Below are positions 23,713 through 46,013 of a stretch of 64,000 nt of DNA, one piece after another. The first letter of the stretch is position 1, and each line of letters starts with the position of its first letter. This stretch comes from Mastigias papua (lineage: Eukaryota; Cnidaria; Scyphozoa; Rhizostomeae; Mastigiidae): the NCBI GenBank assembly GCA_964019165.1, contig OZ025275.1:12207030-12271029 (forward strand), given 5' to 3'. The position numbers were made by a program, and so were the translations under genes. The notes below the pieces were generated by a model. The model did no database searches. It worked only from the letters and a program-made list of their open reading frames with translations, and was not told the DNA's origin.

Positions 23713-23942
23713 TAGATTGGGCACAGTGTCTTGAAGCATGCAAATACCTGGCTTCAATATAGCTGAGGTTTTATGCGCAAAGGTGGCATGACGGTTTGGA
23801 TAAGAAATGTAAGCCATCCTTGTTTATTAGCTGCCATCGATTATACACTGTAACAAAGTGTGCTAAGAAAAAACCTGAGCCGCGGGTTGTACTGACAGAA
23901 AGGCGATAATCTAACTTGAAGCAATTTCAAAAAAGTGGGGAG

Positions 23943-24475
23943 TTATATATGGAGTGTCGATGTTGACGAAAATACTTTAAATAAATTTTGTGTACTTCAT
24001 TGAAAAAACATACTTTCTTTCATGGTTTCCACATCTTTTTACCTTTTAAATTTCATCGTACTTTTCATCCAACCAACTTAGTTAATTTTCTGTAAACTTG
24101 CTTAAAATTGTCTATACTTGTTCAAATTTTCTATACTTGTAAAAAATTTTCATACTTTCCTCGTTGTCAAAACGAGGGAAGTATAGAGAATTTCAAGCAA
24201 GCATGGAAACTTTTTGATACAATCCTCGTTTTGAAAACGAGGAAAGTATGACAGTTTTTACAAGTATAGAAAATTTGAACAAGTATAGCAAATTTTACGC
24301 AAATTTGCAGGAAATTAACTAAGTTGGTTGGATGAAAAGTACCATGAATTTGAAAAGGTAAAAAGATGTGGGTAGAGTACTGGAAACCATGAAAGAAAGT
24401 ATGTTTTTTCTATGAAGTACACAAAATTTATTGAAAGTATTTTCGTCAGCATCGGCACTCCATAGTTATACGCTT
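23943..24475. mobile_element. large foldback (inverted-repeat) element
   Basis: Two arms of roughly 230 bp each are near-complements. The left arm begins 'atatatggagtgtcgatgtt' and the right arm ends 'agcatcggcactccatagtt'. Both carry the tgacgaaaatact, acatactttctttcatggtt, 'atccaaccaacttagtt' and 'cttgttcaaattttctatac' blocks. A short centre contains the subpalindrome cctcgtt-gtca-aaacgagg and its partner. No coding capacity was found. It is foldback or MITE-like; the superfamily is unknown. Confidence 0.85.
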
Positions 24476-24695
24476 TTTTATAAGGGACTACCTTATAATG
24501 AACCTACAGAATGCCGAAATATTTAAAGAACTTATGCTACTAAAGAAAAATCAAGGAATGTTTCAATTTGAAAATTTTTGTAGCAGCAAACAATGCAGAA
24601 CTAGGAAACTGTTTCCATTCATTTGCAGGCAAGACATGCATAGATCGTTTGCTATGCTTGTTTCAAGTGTTCATTGACCTTCTTTGTATCTATGG

Positions 24696-24947
24696 CAGGA
24701 GCGTCGAAACCGGGGGGCCGGGGGGCACTGGCCTGGCCCCTCCGCTTATTTTGCAAAAAATAATATGTTTCACTCTTTTTACTCATTTTTACAGAAGAAT
24801 GTATTATAAAAGGCCGCTTTTCATTTGCTCATATTCAAAAAGCTTTGAAAATGATGCTGTAGCCAACATAGACAATCAGAATTCCGGACACATCCTCAAT
24901 CCTCGTTTCCAGGCCCCTCCACTTTGCAAGTCGTTTCGATGCTCTTG
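24696..24947. mobile_element. hAT-like MITE
   Basis: The left end CAGGAGCGTCGAAAC matches, in reverse complement, the right end GTTTCGATGCTCTTG with two changes. The left interior is G-run rich (ggggggccggggggc), and 'aggcccctcc' occurs near the right end. The flanking 8-mers are only partly alike, so the target duplication is decayed. The + strand ORF across it is incidental. Confidence 0.6.
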
Positions 24948-27600
24948 TATGGTGGTTATAGCTAAAATCGAAGGCAAAATTCAGACTTCTAATGTGTTGC
25001 TTATGTTTGTATCATTTTTATGGCACTAAATGTGCAGTGAATAACTAAGGAACTCTTGGAACCAGGCCATGAGCTACCTTGGTTCATTATAAAAAAGCTT
25101 GCATTCACTCCTCTCATGCATCCGTGGCTCAGCCACAGGCTTTCTATATATTAATTTCTATAATTGCACGTTGGTAGTCGTGGATGAAGAAATTTTGTGA
25201 GTATTCAGCCTTATATCTTTTGACGCTATACTGCCGAACCCATGACTGAGTTCGTGGGAAATCTTGGCTAGCTATGACGGTGACGTACGAACAAAAATGT
25301 TCACCGCACTAGAGCTTCCCGCTAAGCATGCTGCTTCGAATCACGCGTTGCCAAGTAGAAAGCTCTTATGTGCACTTGGCTATACAAAGTGGTCCCAAAA
25401 TAAATCCCCATGCGAATATGGAGGCAACAGTACCATTCTTGCAAGTATGAATCGATATTAGCCAGTAAATAAGGAAACCTCGGGAGACAATAAATTCTGG
25501 ACAAAGACAATGCTTTCTGTCAATAGCAAGTTCTGATATTGATAACCAAGACACCTCTATTTTCACTTTTGTCATCAATGAATCGAGAGACACAAGGAAG
25601 AGAACGAGCCTAGCTATCAGAGAAACTGCCCTATCCTTACGTATCGTAAGATGAGATTCAACGCATTCATCTTGTGCCATACTGCTTGGTTTTCAATCAT
25701 TTGGCAGATGTCAGAATCTGTTGATCGTAAGTGGTTACATTACATTATCAAGCCACATATACTTCTGTGTGTCAATAAAGTAGCTTCCGTATACTTGCCT
25801 GTAGATTTTCGTTATGGCCTAAGTCATCATTGCGCCATCAATAGTTTACCAATTAGCGAAGTTATGATTAAAGCAAGGTTTTGGTAAATTTTGTTCCATT
25901 TCTGCATCATATATACTGTATATTCTTGTTTATATAAGGAAGCATACTCATGGAGATTTATAAGGAGAAATAGTTATTCGACTGGCCATGATGATGAAGA
26001 TTTATCCTTTGACAGTTTGATCCTTTGAAAATTTTATCCAAACAGAATGCATAAACCGTATTACCTACGAGGTGTATACCACAACTATTTTTTTAATAGC
26101 AATATAGTATTTGATTCATACGCTTTGCTAGACAATGCATTTCGGATAGCTGATAAACCCACTGATACCATGACTGACACCCACAGAGCACATCATTATT
26201 ACTTAGCCATTCCCACATACTGACGAGTGCTGTCCAGTCTTTACAGATTGGATGTGTCGCATCCCACAGCCCCCTCCCACACGTAGACTACGTCCACGCT
26301 ACTTTTCAGAATGAAATTGAAATACTCATTTTTTATAAAGAAAGTGGTTTATTCCAAGCTAGTAGATGGCAACTCATATAGCTAAAACAGTTCAGTACTG
26401 GATTTTGAGACACGAGAGAGTTTACATGCAAAAGTAACATACATGTACAATTCCATTTTTCACGCAATTACGGGACCGGTCATTGTTTATGGCCGGGAAA
26501 GGGGCCGAAGAGAAAGTATTATATGCCCTCGAAAAAGTTTTACCCCACAATTTGCTCAAGTCAAATGTCCTTACTCCACTAACAGAAGACTGTAAAACAA
26601 GGTTGCATGATACTGCAGTTAATATTCTCTATTAAAGAAGAACTTCCGTTGATTATCTTGCTACAAATATGCTTTTATTCATTCATGAAGGATTGGAGCC
26701 ACCAGCCAGTAACTTTGCAACATGCCATGCAGTCTTCTCATTGCTCCTTGTATCCATTTCTTCAAGCACTTTTACACTCAGCTGGTCAATTATCTCCTAG
26801 TGATACACCGTTTCTTTGTATTTGACCTCTTAAACTTCAGTTACCCCACGATTTTCTCTTCGGCCCCCACCCTGGTCATATATAATGACCACCCCTTGAA
26901 CGTCCCTTTTGTTTAATTTTGCATAGATTCCAGTAATCAGGTGGGTACTTCAATGGCATGTATTTCAATGGCATGTTTATATCTGTACTTTTGTGTAACA
27001 CTTCAGTGCTACACAAACGCGAATATTCTTGCTAAGAATGCCTTAGGAAAATTTTAGTACTGAATTCATAAAAAAGCTAAGAAAGTTGCAGTGCTATGCG
27101 AGAAACTTTCTCATGTAAAAACGAGTACGTGGCAGATTTAATAATTTGGCAATTGTGCCAGTTTTCTTTCCGGGTCTAGAGATAATGGATCGAACATTTG
27201 CTGTCAAATTGGCAATCATACACTGTATTGTAAATGAATGCAACTATCTGGAGAATATGCTGCTAATTGTTTCAAAAGTGCATAATCTTCAAAAATAGTT
27301 TATTCGCAAGTAGATATCAACGTTATGTATGTATTATATGAAAATGAAATCAACAAAAATAGCTCTTGACTCATTCACGACACGACAGAGAAAAATGAAA
27401 GTGGCCATACTTAATAGTCCTGCACAAACAACTCATAATAGCATTGCGATAGCATGGTATTGATTGTACTGTAGAAATTGATCCTCCTTTTTGGCCGTCA
27501 GTTCTATCGTCGTCATTTTTACTGCATAGAAGTAAGATGGAAGTATGTAGGTAAGAAAGCAAGGGAAGTTTATTGTCTCTGCCCGGTCCATCCTAATATT
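24948..27600. other. no gene supported upstream of the gypsy element
   Basis: Several short ORFs (for example 25264-25461, 26607-26825) have no recognisable domain. If the receptor gene at 33400 has a distant first exon it could lie here, but I could not identify one. Confidence 0.35.
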
Positions 27601-27610
27601 GAAGGCCTTT

Positions 27611-27677
27611 CAGTGAGACGCGCGCGATCGCACAAGAGCGCGCAGGCACGCGCCCAGCCCAGTTCACGCGCTCGATA
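27611..27677. other. CpG-dense island-like patch
   Basis: About 65 bp with many CG dinucleotides (for example gacgcgcgcgatcgc and cacgcgccc) sits in otherwise AT-rich sequence immediately before the gypsy ORF. A second CpG-rich patch (gggcgcgattggcagcgcgc) lies at 31503-31526, after the element. Confidence 0.6.
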
Positions 27678-30600
27678 TGTTTGCAATTACCCTTGCAACT
27701 CAAATTGAACTTAGCCGCAAAGGAGCCAAATCTCTCACTTGTAGAGGGGGAGAGGATGTCGGTGAAACAAATTTTACAAATAGAGCAAAACTAAAGAAAT
27801 CTATTGCTACTGGTAAATTTCCAGGAGTAGATGTTAAGAAGAAAATTGTATGTTATAGATGTGGGGGTGCACATAAAGCACCAGAATGCAAATTCAAAAG
27901 TGAAAAGTGCCACAATTGTGGTAAAATTGGTCATTTAAAGAAGGTTTGTAAGTCCAAAAGCAAGCCTGCAAAAACAAACTTATTGGAACATATTCCTTGT
28001 TCTACATCAGAGGTAGAAGAGTCAGATACTTGTTTCAGCATTGATCTGTTTGGTATGAATGAATTAAAAGCAACATCACCTATTATGAAGCAAGTAAATG
28101 TTAATGGTAAACCTATGAATTTCCAGGTAGACACAGGTTCCTCTTTTACAATCATGGGGTATGATAAATATGAAGATTTTAAAGACAAATATGGATTAGG
28201 CCAGTTGAAATCAGTGGTTGCTTTTCCAAGGACTTTTACTGGAGAAGAAGTGAAGATGAAAGGACAAGTGACAGTTCAAGTTAATATTGATAAATTTTCA
28301 AAGAAATTGTCAATATTGGTTGCTCCATGTAAAGGCCCTGTATTATTGGGTAGAGATTGGATTAGTGAAATCAATCCAAACATGTATAACCTTTTCCAAA
28401 TGGAATATAAAACGAAGAGTGAAAATAGACAAAGCAAAATTGATGCAATTTTGTCAGAATTCACTGATGTATTTGACAATCATCTAGGATGTGTAAAGAA
28501 TATGAAGGCAAATATTCAAATAATTGACAAGGCTCAACCAGAATTTAAGCAAGCAAGACCTGTACCTTATGCAGTACGTACAAAGGTTGAGGAAGAACTT
28601 GAAAGGTTGCAAGAAAATGGTGTTATAGAACCAGTAGAACAATCAGAGTGGGCAGCACCTATTGTTACTAGAATCAAACCTTCAGGTCAAGCAAGAATAT
28701 GTGGAGATTTCAAAGTTACAATCAATAAAGTTACTAAACCAGATAAATATCCTCTTCCTAGAATAAAGGATGTTTATACCAAACTTAACAATGGGGAAAA
28801 GTTTACTAAATTGGATTTGAACAATGCATTTTTACAAGTTGAATTAGACCAAGAAAGTCAAGAGTATTGTACCATAAATACTCATAAAGGTTTGTTTCGT
28901 TTTACTCGAATGCCATTTGGAATTACTTCAGCACCTTCTATATTTGCTAGATTGATGGATCAAGTAATGCAAGGTCTTAAAGGATGTGCTTGGTTCCAAG
29001 ATGATATAATTATTACAGGTAAAACTGATAAAGAGCACATGGACAATTTAATTGCTGTTTTGTTAAGATTACAGAAATGGGGTATTAAAGCTAAACTTGA
29101 AAAATGTGAATTCATGAAGGACAGAGTGGAATATTTGGGTTATATTATAGACACTGATGGCTTGCAGCCAACTGTTGATAAACTTTCAAAGATTGCAAAT
29201 GCTAAAGAGCCTATTGATGTAAATGAAGTTGAAAGTTTTTTGGGACTTGTCAATTATTACAGAGATTTTATTCCAAATGCAAGTGATTTGATGGAGCCAC
29301 TTAACAGATTGAGGAGAAAAGATGTTACGTTTCATTGGGGTAAAAATGAAAGAGATGCTTTTCAGTCCTTAAAGTCTGCAATTAACAATAGTTCATTGTT
29401 AGTGCATTTCAATCCAAATCTTCCATTGAAGTTGACTACTGATGCAAGTCAAACAGCAAGTGGTGGAGTATTGAGTCACATTTATGCTGATGGATCAGAA
29501 AGGCCCATTGCATTTACAAGTCGTACATTTACATCTGCAGAACGAAATTATAGCAACATTGAGAGAGAGTCACTTGCTGTTATTCATGGAGTTAAGAAAT
29601 TCTATGACTATCTGTATGGACGTTCTTTTACTATTTGCTCAGATCACAAGCCTTTGGAGAAGTTGCTAGGTCCTACTAAAGAAATTCCGCGTATGACATC
29701 ATCAAGAATTCAAGCTTGGGCGCTTTATCTTTCACAGTTTAAATATAACTTTGAGTATAAACCTGGATGCAAGATTCCTCATGCTGATTTTATGTCCAGA
29801 GTGGAAACAGAGAAAGAAACAACATTAGAACATGTTGAAGATCAGATCTCCTCTGATACTATTCTCACATTTGAAGTGTTTGATGAGTATCCAGTGATTA
29901 ATTCAAAGGAAATTGCCAAATATACTAGGAGAGTGGGAAATTTTTCAGTCCTTGAAAGATACATTAAGCATGGATTTCCTGAGCAAAGTCAATGTCAACA
30001 AGAACTGTTACCATTTTATTTTCGCAAGGATGAACTTTCTATTCAAAGAGGTTGTATTATGTGGGGAAACCGTATTGTTATTCCACCATTACTTCGACAA
30101 AGAGTTCTTAATTTACTTCACATTGGACATCCAGGTATAAATCGAATGAAAGAATTAGCACGATCCTATACTTGGTGGCCAAAGATTGACAAGGACATTG
30201 AAGAAAAAGTACGCATGTGCAATAATTGTCAATTTGCTAGAAATAGTCCTGAACAGAATCTAAATCATCCATGGGAGCGAACAGTTAGAGTGGGTGAAAG
30301 AGTTCATATTGATTTTGCTGGACCTGTGGATAAACACATGTTATTGATACTTGTTGATAGTCATTCTAAATGGATAGAGGCTATCCCAATGAAGTCTACA
30401 ACAGCTTCTGATACTATCGAAGTGTTGGAAGAGATATTTGCATGTATTGGTCTTCCTGAAACACTTGTTTCGGACAATGGACCACAGTTTACAAGTGTCG
30501 AGTTTAAATTGTTTTGTAAAGACAATAGTATTCGTCATCTTTACAGTGCACCATATCATCCAAGTTCCAATGGCTTAGCAGAGAGAGGTGTTCAAACAGT

Positions 30601-31204
30601 AAAGATGATGCTTAAGAAAAATTCTGGAGGTTCTTTACAGTCAAGACTCAACAGAAGTTTGTTTGCTTATAGAAGTACACCAAATGCCAGTGGTAAAACT
30701 CCAGCTGAAATTATGTTTGGAAGACAAATTAGAACCAAACTTACATCTTTACGACCTATGGACAATGATGTTAAGATGAAGGGGGCGACTACTTCTGATA
30801 GACAGTTACCGGTTGGTCAACATGTGTTATTTCGCATGTATAAGGATAACAAAAGTTATTGGTATCCTGGAAAGATTGTAAAAAAGTTTGGAAATGTGAT
30901 GTATACTATTCAAGACAGCAAAGGATTACTTCACAAAAGGCACATTGATCAGCTGATAGAGGGGTATATCAGTAATTATACAGATAAAGAGGAATTAGTT
31001 ATACCGCCAATGTCCACGGAAAGAGTGAAATTGGACACTGTACAAACTCAAGTCCAGCCTTCTATAGTGATGGAAACAACAGAACAGATTCAGGGTGACG
31101 ATTCAGCGCTTCAAGATGCTGAGGAACAAAATGTTCAAGAACACACTATACGTAGAAGTGCAAGATCTACAAAGGGCGTGCCCCCTGTAAGACTGGGCTA
31201 TTGA
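27677..31204 (+). CDS. Ty3/gypsy retrotransposon gag-end/pol polyprotein (K02A2.6-like)
   Basis: A single uninterrupted 1175-codon frame carries the enzymes for reverse transcription and integration of an LTR retrotransposon. In order: two CCHC zinc knuckles (C59-C71 and C78-C91); an aspartic protease with VDTGSS (D152); reverse transcriptase with YPLPR near 358 and FQDD near 440; RNase H starting at TTDAS near 587; an integrase HHCC zinc finger near 814-850; a D,D,E core with D in HIDFAGP near 877, D in SDNGPQ near 932 and E in GLAERG near 967; and a GPY/F-like module near 1050-1100. The N-terminal main part of gag is missing, and the first codons may not be element sequence. All catalytic residues are kept, so insertion is recent or the ORF is under selection; recent 5'-truncated insertion is more likely. 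Confidence 0.93.
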   Translation: MFAITLATQIELSRKGAKSLTCRGGEDVGETNFTNRAKLKKSIATGKFPGVDVKKKIVCYRCGGAHKAPECKFKSEKCHNCGKIGHLKKVCKSKSKPAKTNLLEHIPCSTSEVEESDTCFSIDLFGMNELKATSPIMKQVNVNGKPMNFQVDTGSSFTIMGYDKYEDFKDKYGLGQLKSVVAFPRTFTGEEVKMKGQVTVQVNIDKFSKKLSILVAPCKGPVLLGRDWISEINPNMYNLFQMEYKTKSENRQSKIDAILSEFTDVFDNHLGCVKNMKANIQIIDKAQPEFKQARPVPYAVRTKVEEELERLQENGVIEPVEQSEWAAPIVTRIKPSGQARICGDFKVTINKVTKPDKYPLPRIKDVYTKLNNGEKFTKLDLNNAFLQVELDQESQEYCTINTHKGLFRFTRMPFGITSAPSIFARLMDQVMQGLKGCAWFQDDIIITGKTDKEHMDNLIAVLLRLQKWGIKAKLEKCEFMKDRVEYLGYIIDTDGLQPTVDKLSKIANAKEPIDVNEVESFLGLVNYYRDFIPNASDLMEPLNRLRRKDVTFHWGKNERDAFQSLKSAINNSSLLVHFNPNLPLKLTTDASQTASGGVLSHIYADGSERPIAFTSRTFTSAERNYSNIERESLAVIHGVKKFYDYLYGRSFTICSDHKPLEKLLGPTKEIPRMTSSRIQAWALYLSQFKYNFEYKPGCKIPHADFMSRVETEKETTLEHVEDQISSDTILTFEVFDEYPVINSKEIAKYTRRVGNFSVLERYIKHGFPEQSQCQQELLPFYFRKDELSIQRGCIMWGNRIVIPPLLRQRVLNLLHIGHPGINRMKELARSYTWWPKIDKDIEEKVRMCNNCQFARNSPEQNLNHPWERTVRVGERVHIDFAGPVDKHMLLILVDSHSKWIEAIPMKSTTASDTIEVLEEIFACIGLPETLVSDNGPQFTSVEFKLFCKDNSIRHLYSAPYHPSSNGLAERGVQTVKMMLKKNSGGSLQSRLNRSLFAYRSTPNASGKTPAEIMFGRQIRTKLTSLRPMDNDVKMKGATTSDRQLPVGQHVLFRMYKDNKSYWYPGKIVKKFGNVMYTIQDSKGLLHKRHIDQLIEGYISNYTDKEELVIPPMSTERVKLDTVQTQVQPSIVMETTEQIQGDDSALQDAEEQNVQEHTIRRSARSTKGVPPVRLGY

Positions 31205-31500
31205 ACTATTGTACAGAATTGTGTTTCAAGTACTTTATAATATTGACTTTGCTTAAAGGGGGAGTGATGTTGGATATTGATTTTGCCTCTCCTTCGTTTC
31301 ATTGATGTTATTGAAATAGAGGTTATTGATTTATAAAAGTCTTCCTGTTGGATTTCATGAGTTGCAATACTAAGCACGAGGTTTTATGCATCTACACTCT
31401 TTACGTTAAAACATTACAGCTCGCACCAGCTTTATCAAAGATGCACATCTAAGTACCAAGGAAAGTTCTCACAATTCAATGGTTAGCGCTCGCAAACGAT
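31205..31500 (+). mobile_element. polypurine tract and presumed 3' LTR of the gypsy element
   Basis: After the stop codon, AAAGGGGGAG at 31256-31265 is a typical polypurine tract. It is followed directly by TG (TGATGTTGGATATTG), the expected LTR start. The right LTR end is not determined because I find no copy of this sequence upstream of 27677, so there is no 5' LTR to compare with. Confidence 0.55.
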
Positions 31501-31959
31501 CCCGTGGGCGCGATTGGCAGCGCGCGTTAACTTTACTCTTTGAAGGGCCTGTATTGGTTAGCTACGTTTTACCCACCGACTGTCAACTGAAGTCAATTTT
31601 CACTAGAGTCGCGTGTAGCATTGCTTTAATTTGCTTGTCTACCACCTGGGCAAGCCCGTATTTAGTCGATAATTCTGAAATAAGTAATATGCCGAGCTAC
31701 ATTGAAAACGTATAGGAGTGGGAATCGAACTCAGAGCTCAGAAAAATTTTCAGCCTCCTTTCGACTGTCATCTCTTATACCAATCCTTCCTCATTCAAGA
31801 AAATCAAAAGTAACCAAAAGTTTTTGAACTCAATGTATTGTTTGTATCTCTAGGCGTTAGAAAATAGTTCTCTACTTTAAAATAATAGAAATGTTGTACA
31901 CGAATTCTCTTGTATGCGACTACCTAACATTTTTAGCTTTAAAGTTCTTAAGATTTTTC
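31501..31959. other. no gene supported
   Basis: A + strand ORF 31479-31715 contains a hydrophobic stretch (ACSIALICLSTTWASPYL) reminiscent of a signal peptide, but it is not preceded by a suitable Met and ends at a phase-0 donor. It cannot feed the receptor's first known exon. Confidence 0.3.
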
Positions 31960-32480
31960 CATTTTTGGCCTAAGATTGTTCTTGAATTGTTCTTAAATCT
32001 CGGCGATTTTGAGCATTAGTATTCGTATAGGCTATGTTCTTATACTAAAATTGCGTAACTGACACTCCACGAAAAGCTACTGAATCGCATCATAGCATTA
32101 TGATTCAGGCCCGTAGCCAGCTTGAATTCGCAGGGGGGGCACAGCCAATATAAATAATAGATGTATATATAAACATTTATATATATATGTATAAAATATA
32201 CATAAAATTCATTTCTGTAGGGGGGCACAGAGTCAAATTTCACAAGTCAAGGGGGGCCTTGCCCCCCAGGCCCCCCTTGGCTACGGGCCTGTTATGATTC
32301 CCTGAAAGGATAGGTAAAGCTCACAAATGTTTTTGTTTTCTAAAAAAAACTCAAATAAGGAAAACATCTGAGCCTTGATAGAGCGTGAGCCTTGCCATTT
32401 TCTTAAATTATTCTTAAAATTTCAGGGATTTTGAGCCATGATACTCTTATCGACTGTATTCTTATGAAAACGTGTGTAAT
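31960..32480. repeat. 'TAAGAATAT' interspersed repeat, copy 3, interrupted
   Basis: The left part has 'attttgagcattagtattcg' and 'ggctatgttcttatact'. The right part has 'tgagccttgatagagcgtga' and 'gactgtattcttatgaaaac'. A complete hAT-like MITE with its target duplication is inserted between the halves, so this repeat is the older of the two. Confidence 0.6.
32106..32291. mobile_element. hAT-superfamily MITE with 8-bp target duplication
   Basis: The element is 186 bp. The left end CAGGCCCGTAGCCAG and the right end TTGGCTACGGGCCTG are inverted repeats. The direct duplication TTATGATT flanks it at 32098-32105 and 32292-32299. The interior has poly-G runs (caggggggggcacag-like) and a short (TA) patch. 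An 8-bp duplication with CAGG...CCTG ends is the hAT signature. Confidence 0.9.
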
Positions 32481-33232
32481 TCTTGATTGTTTACCAAATG
32501 GATCAACTAACGACTGCCTGCGATGGCATTCTATCAAGCTTGCCAACGATACTTGATGTTTGAGCACCATTTTTATCGATCGGTTTATGGTTACTTAATG
32601 ACGTATAATTATTTTCTGTGTTCCTATTGGTATCGGTTTTCCAAAGCCATCCACATTTCAAGTTATTTCATCATTTTCTTTTTCTGTTTGGTTTTAGTTC
32701 TTTTTCTCAGCTTCATCTTGGCTTTTCATGCATTAAGCAGAATAATTGTGCGGCCAGCACTCATCATTCTTTCATTTATATGCCCCCTGATTTAACGTGA
32801 TAAATGTATGACATGTTGAAAAGTTCCTTAGAGATTGTATCTTTAGTACTTCCTTAGTTTTCGACCTTTTGACCTTCTACATGTAGATTCCTTATAAAGT
32901 GCTTGCTTATAAGAAGAAGTAAATAGTTAGAGAAACTCTATTAGCATTAATTGGATATTTTTCCCTCAATATCCATCCATTTGCAAGGGGTCCAAAGGCA
33001 CCACTTGTGGAAAAGATCTGGTAGGGACAAACCACCCTACCTATGGGCCTGCATATAAATCTCTTCTAATGCTTATTTCAACATATGGAGTCACATCTGA
33101 ATAATGGTATAACAGTTCGTTGCCCTTAGACATCAGGGGCCCTGTCACAGTTAAAGTTAAGCCACAGCTGGGCAATAATTTCTGATAAGGATTTTTATCT
33201 GGGCAATAATTACCTGTCAATTGCTACATTGC

Positions 33233-33235
<3 letters not shown>

Positions 33236-33286
<51 letters not shown>
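33236..33286. repeat. (TA)n microsatellite 1 of the receptor locus
   Basis: About 25 uninterrupted TA dinucleotides, 110 bp upstream of the ShKT exon. Confidence 0.95.
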
Positions 33287-33288
<2 letters not shown>

Positions 33289-33399
33289 TGTGTGTTCTTA
33301 CAGTCATACAGTGTATCATTTTATATTGTGGCACTAAGGCATTTGTATGATGAAGCTCGTTACATTGGTTCGTTTTTTCAGTTCGTCTTACTTTTCTAG

Positions 33400-44356
<10,957 letters not shown>

Positions 44357-44402
44357 CAACTCTACCGTTCCATATGATTGAAAGCACCTTTTGAAAATCT
44401 TA

Positions 44403-44408
44403 AAATAA
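44403..44408 (+). terminator. poly(A) signal of the receptor gene
   Basis: AATAAA about 47 nt after the proposed stop codon. Confidence 0.6.
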
Positions 44409-44489
44409 ATTAGTCTAGCATAGGAACATGGTTTTCACAAAACCAAATGAAAATGAATAAAAATAAGTTTTGATCTTCGGAAGCAATAT

Positions 44490-45040
44490 AGAGCCTGTCA
44501 CACAAAATCTAGGCAAGTGTGCAACTTGATCGATGAAGCGGAAGAAACTTACTAGGCGTGATTGTAGATAAAGATCTGAACCTCAGAGCACACGTACAAA
44601 TGACTCTTCAAAAAAATGAGTCAAAAACATGGTGAATTTTCTCGAATAGCAGCCTACATGAATCCAGATATGTTGAGGTTGAAGATGTATTCTTTCATAA
44701 TATCACAATGCGGCTACTATCCTCTAATCTGGGACAAACTGTAAAGTAAATAGGATCCAAGAGGGAGCATTGCGAATTGCACATAAGGATCTTAACTCAA
44801 GCTTAGACAAGTGGCTGATAAAAACAATTCCGTTACCCTACATCAGAGGAAGCCTACCAACTTTTATGGTAGAAATCTATATGACAAAAACAATTTAAGT
44901 CCCGTATTCATGAAAAGTATATTTGAGGAAATCTGAAACAAATACAGACTTTGGTCAATGAATATCTTGAAATTGCCAAAAGTAAAAAATATTTGCACTC
45001 TTTTATAACAGCTTATTTATGAAAACACTGAGGCTCAATT
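44490..45040 (+). pseudogene. LINE relic
   Basis: Broken + strand frames resemble the post-catalytic part of a LINE reverse transcriptase: an AEE-type start, then FSRIAAYMNPDMLRLKMYSF, ISQCGYYPLIW (compare the usual 'SHFSYCPLVWMF') and NNSVTLHQRKPTNFYGRNLY, and later NNLSPVFMKSIFEE. There are many stops and frameshifts. It starts directly behind the receptor gene. Confidence 0.65.
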
Positions 45041-46009
45041 TTGCCAACAAAATAAGAACGTTTGATGCTTAGTCCCGATGAAAATTTTCACAAGCATTCA
45101 AGTTCTCGCATTCTTTTGGCGAGCAAATTCTGATGATTTTGCTAATAACATTATCTTGTTTTCAAGAGTAACCTGGAGGATTTTCTTAAAAACAAACTTT
45201 TGAGCATTTGAGTTTAACATTATGAACAAATTAAAAACACTGAGCCTCCGCAAAAACTACCTGATTGTTATAAAGAGACATGTTTTTAGATTACTTATTT
45301 TATTTAAATAATACCAATAGTAGCTATCACTGTATCAAAAGACAATAAGCTTTTTCCTACTTTGACAGCCGCATAAAAATCGTGTCATGTCAAAATGTGC
45401 TCCACGCTTTCCTGCCTTTGTGTCATTCTCTTCATTCGGCCAAGGCTAGATGTGCTGAGGGACATAGAGAAGGCCCTAGATGCGTTAAGGGACTCATGTG
45501 GAATTACCTTAATATTCCACCGCTATTCTTTTGTGCCTGGATGGCGCATTTGATTAGCACAGGAGTCCTCTGATCTAAACATTACGAGTTCCAATCTGCA
45601 CAGGGGCCAAACAAAAATTTCCAATTGTAGTAGCCCACTCATGACCTAAGCAGTGTTTAAAATTTGATGTAGATACTCAGAACAACTGATTATTAAATAA
45701 GAAACCTTAAACAGTTCATTTTTGTTTTGTAATTAGCATGATCCATAAGCCATGATGCACCATGATGAGCTCAGATATTCCCAATATCAATATCATTTTT
45801 CCAACGCAGTCAGGTTTTCAGTCGACTATCTCTATGATTTGCTTCCTATTCGCAATGGCATACCATTCCATATATAAATTTATAGAAGTATCTTGGTGTG
45901 AGACTTCGTTTGTTCTTTGAGAATAGCTCTTAATTGTCATTGCTGATTGCAATAAATAACCAGTATGGTATCTCACAATTTAATGCCGGTTTCTGTCGAT
46001 ATGTTTCAT
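45041..46009. other. no gene seen
   Basis: Only short unassigned ORFs (such as 45382-45573) and AT-rich sequence. Confidence 0.4.
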
Positions 46010-46013
46010 CCTA

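Noticed and set aside
27400..27676. 5' LTR of the gypsy element
   Set aside because: No sequence like the TGATGTTGGATATTG start of the 3' LTR was seen upstream of the ORF.
31479..31715. Signal peptide exon of the receptor
   Set aside because: There is a hydrophobic stretch, but no ATG at the right place and a phase-0 exit, while the ShKT exon needs phase 1.
32523..32800. Hydrophobic + strand ORFs as receptor first exon
   Set aside because: Hydrophobic by AT-richness; no ATG plus core plus phase-1 donor combination was convincing.
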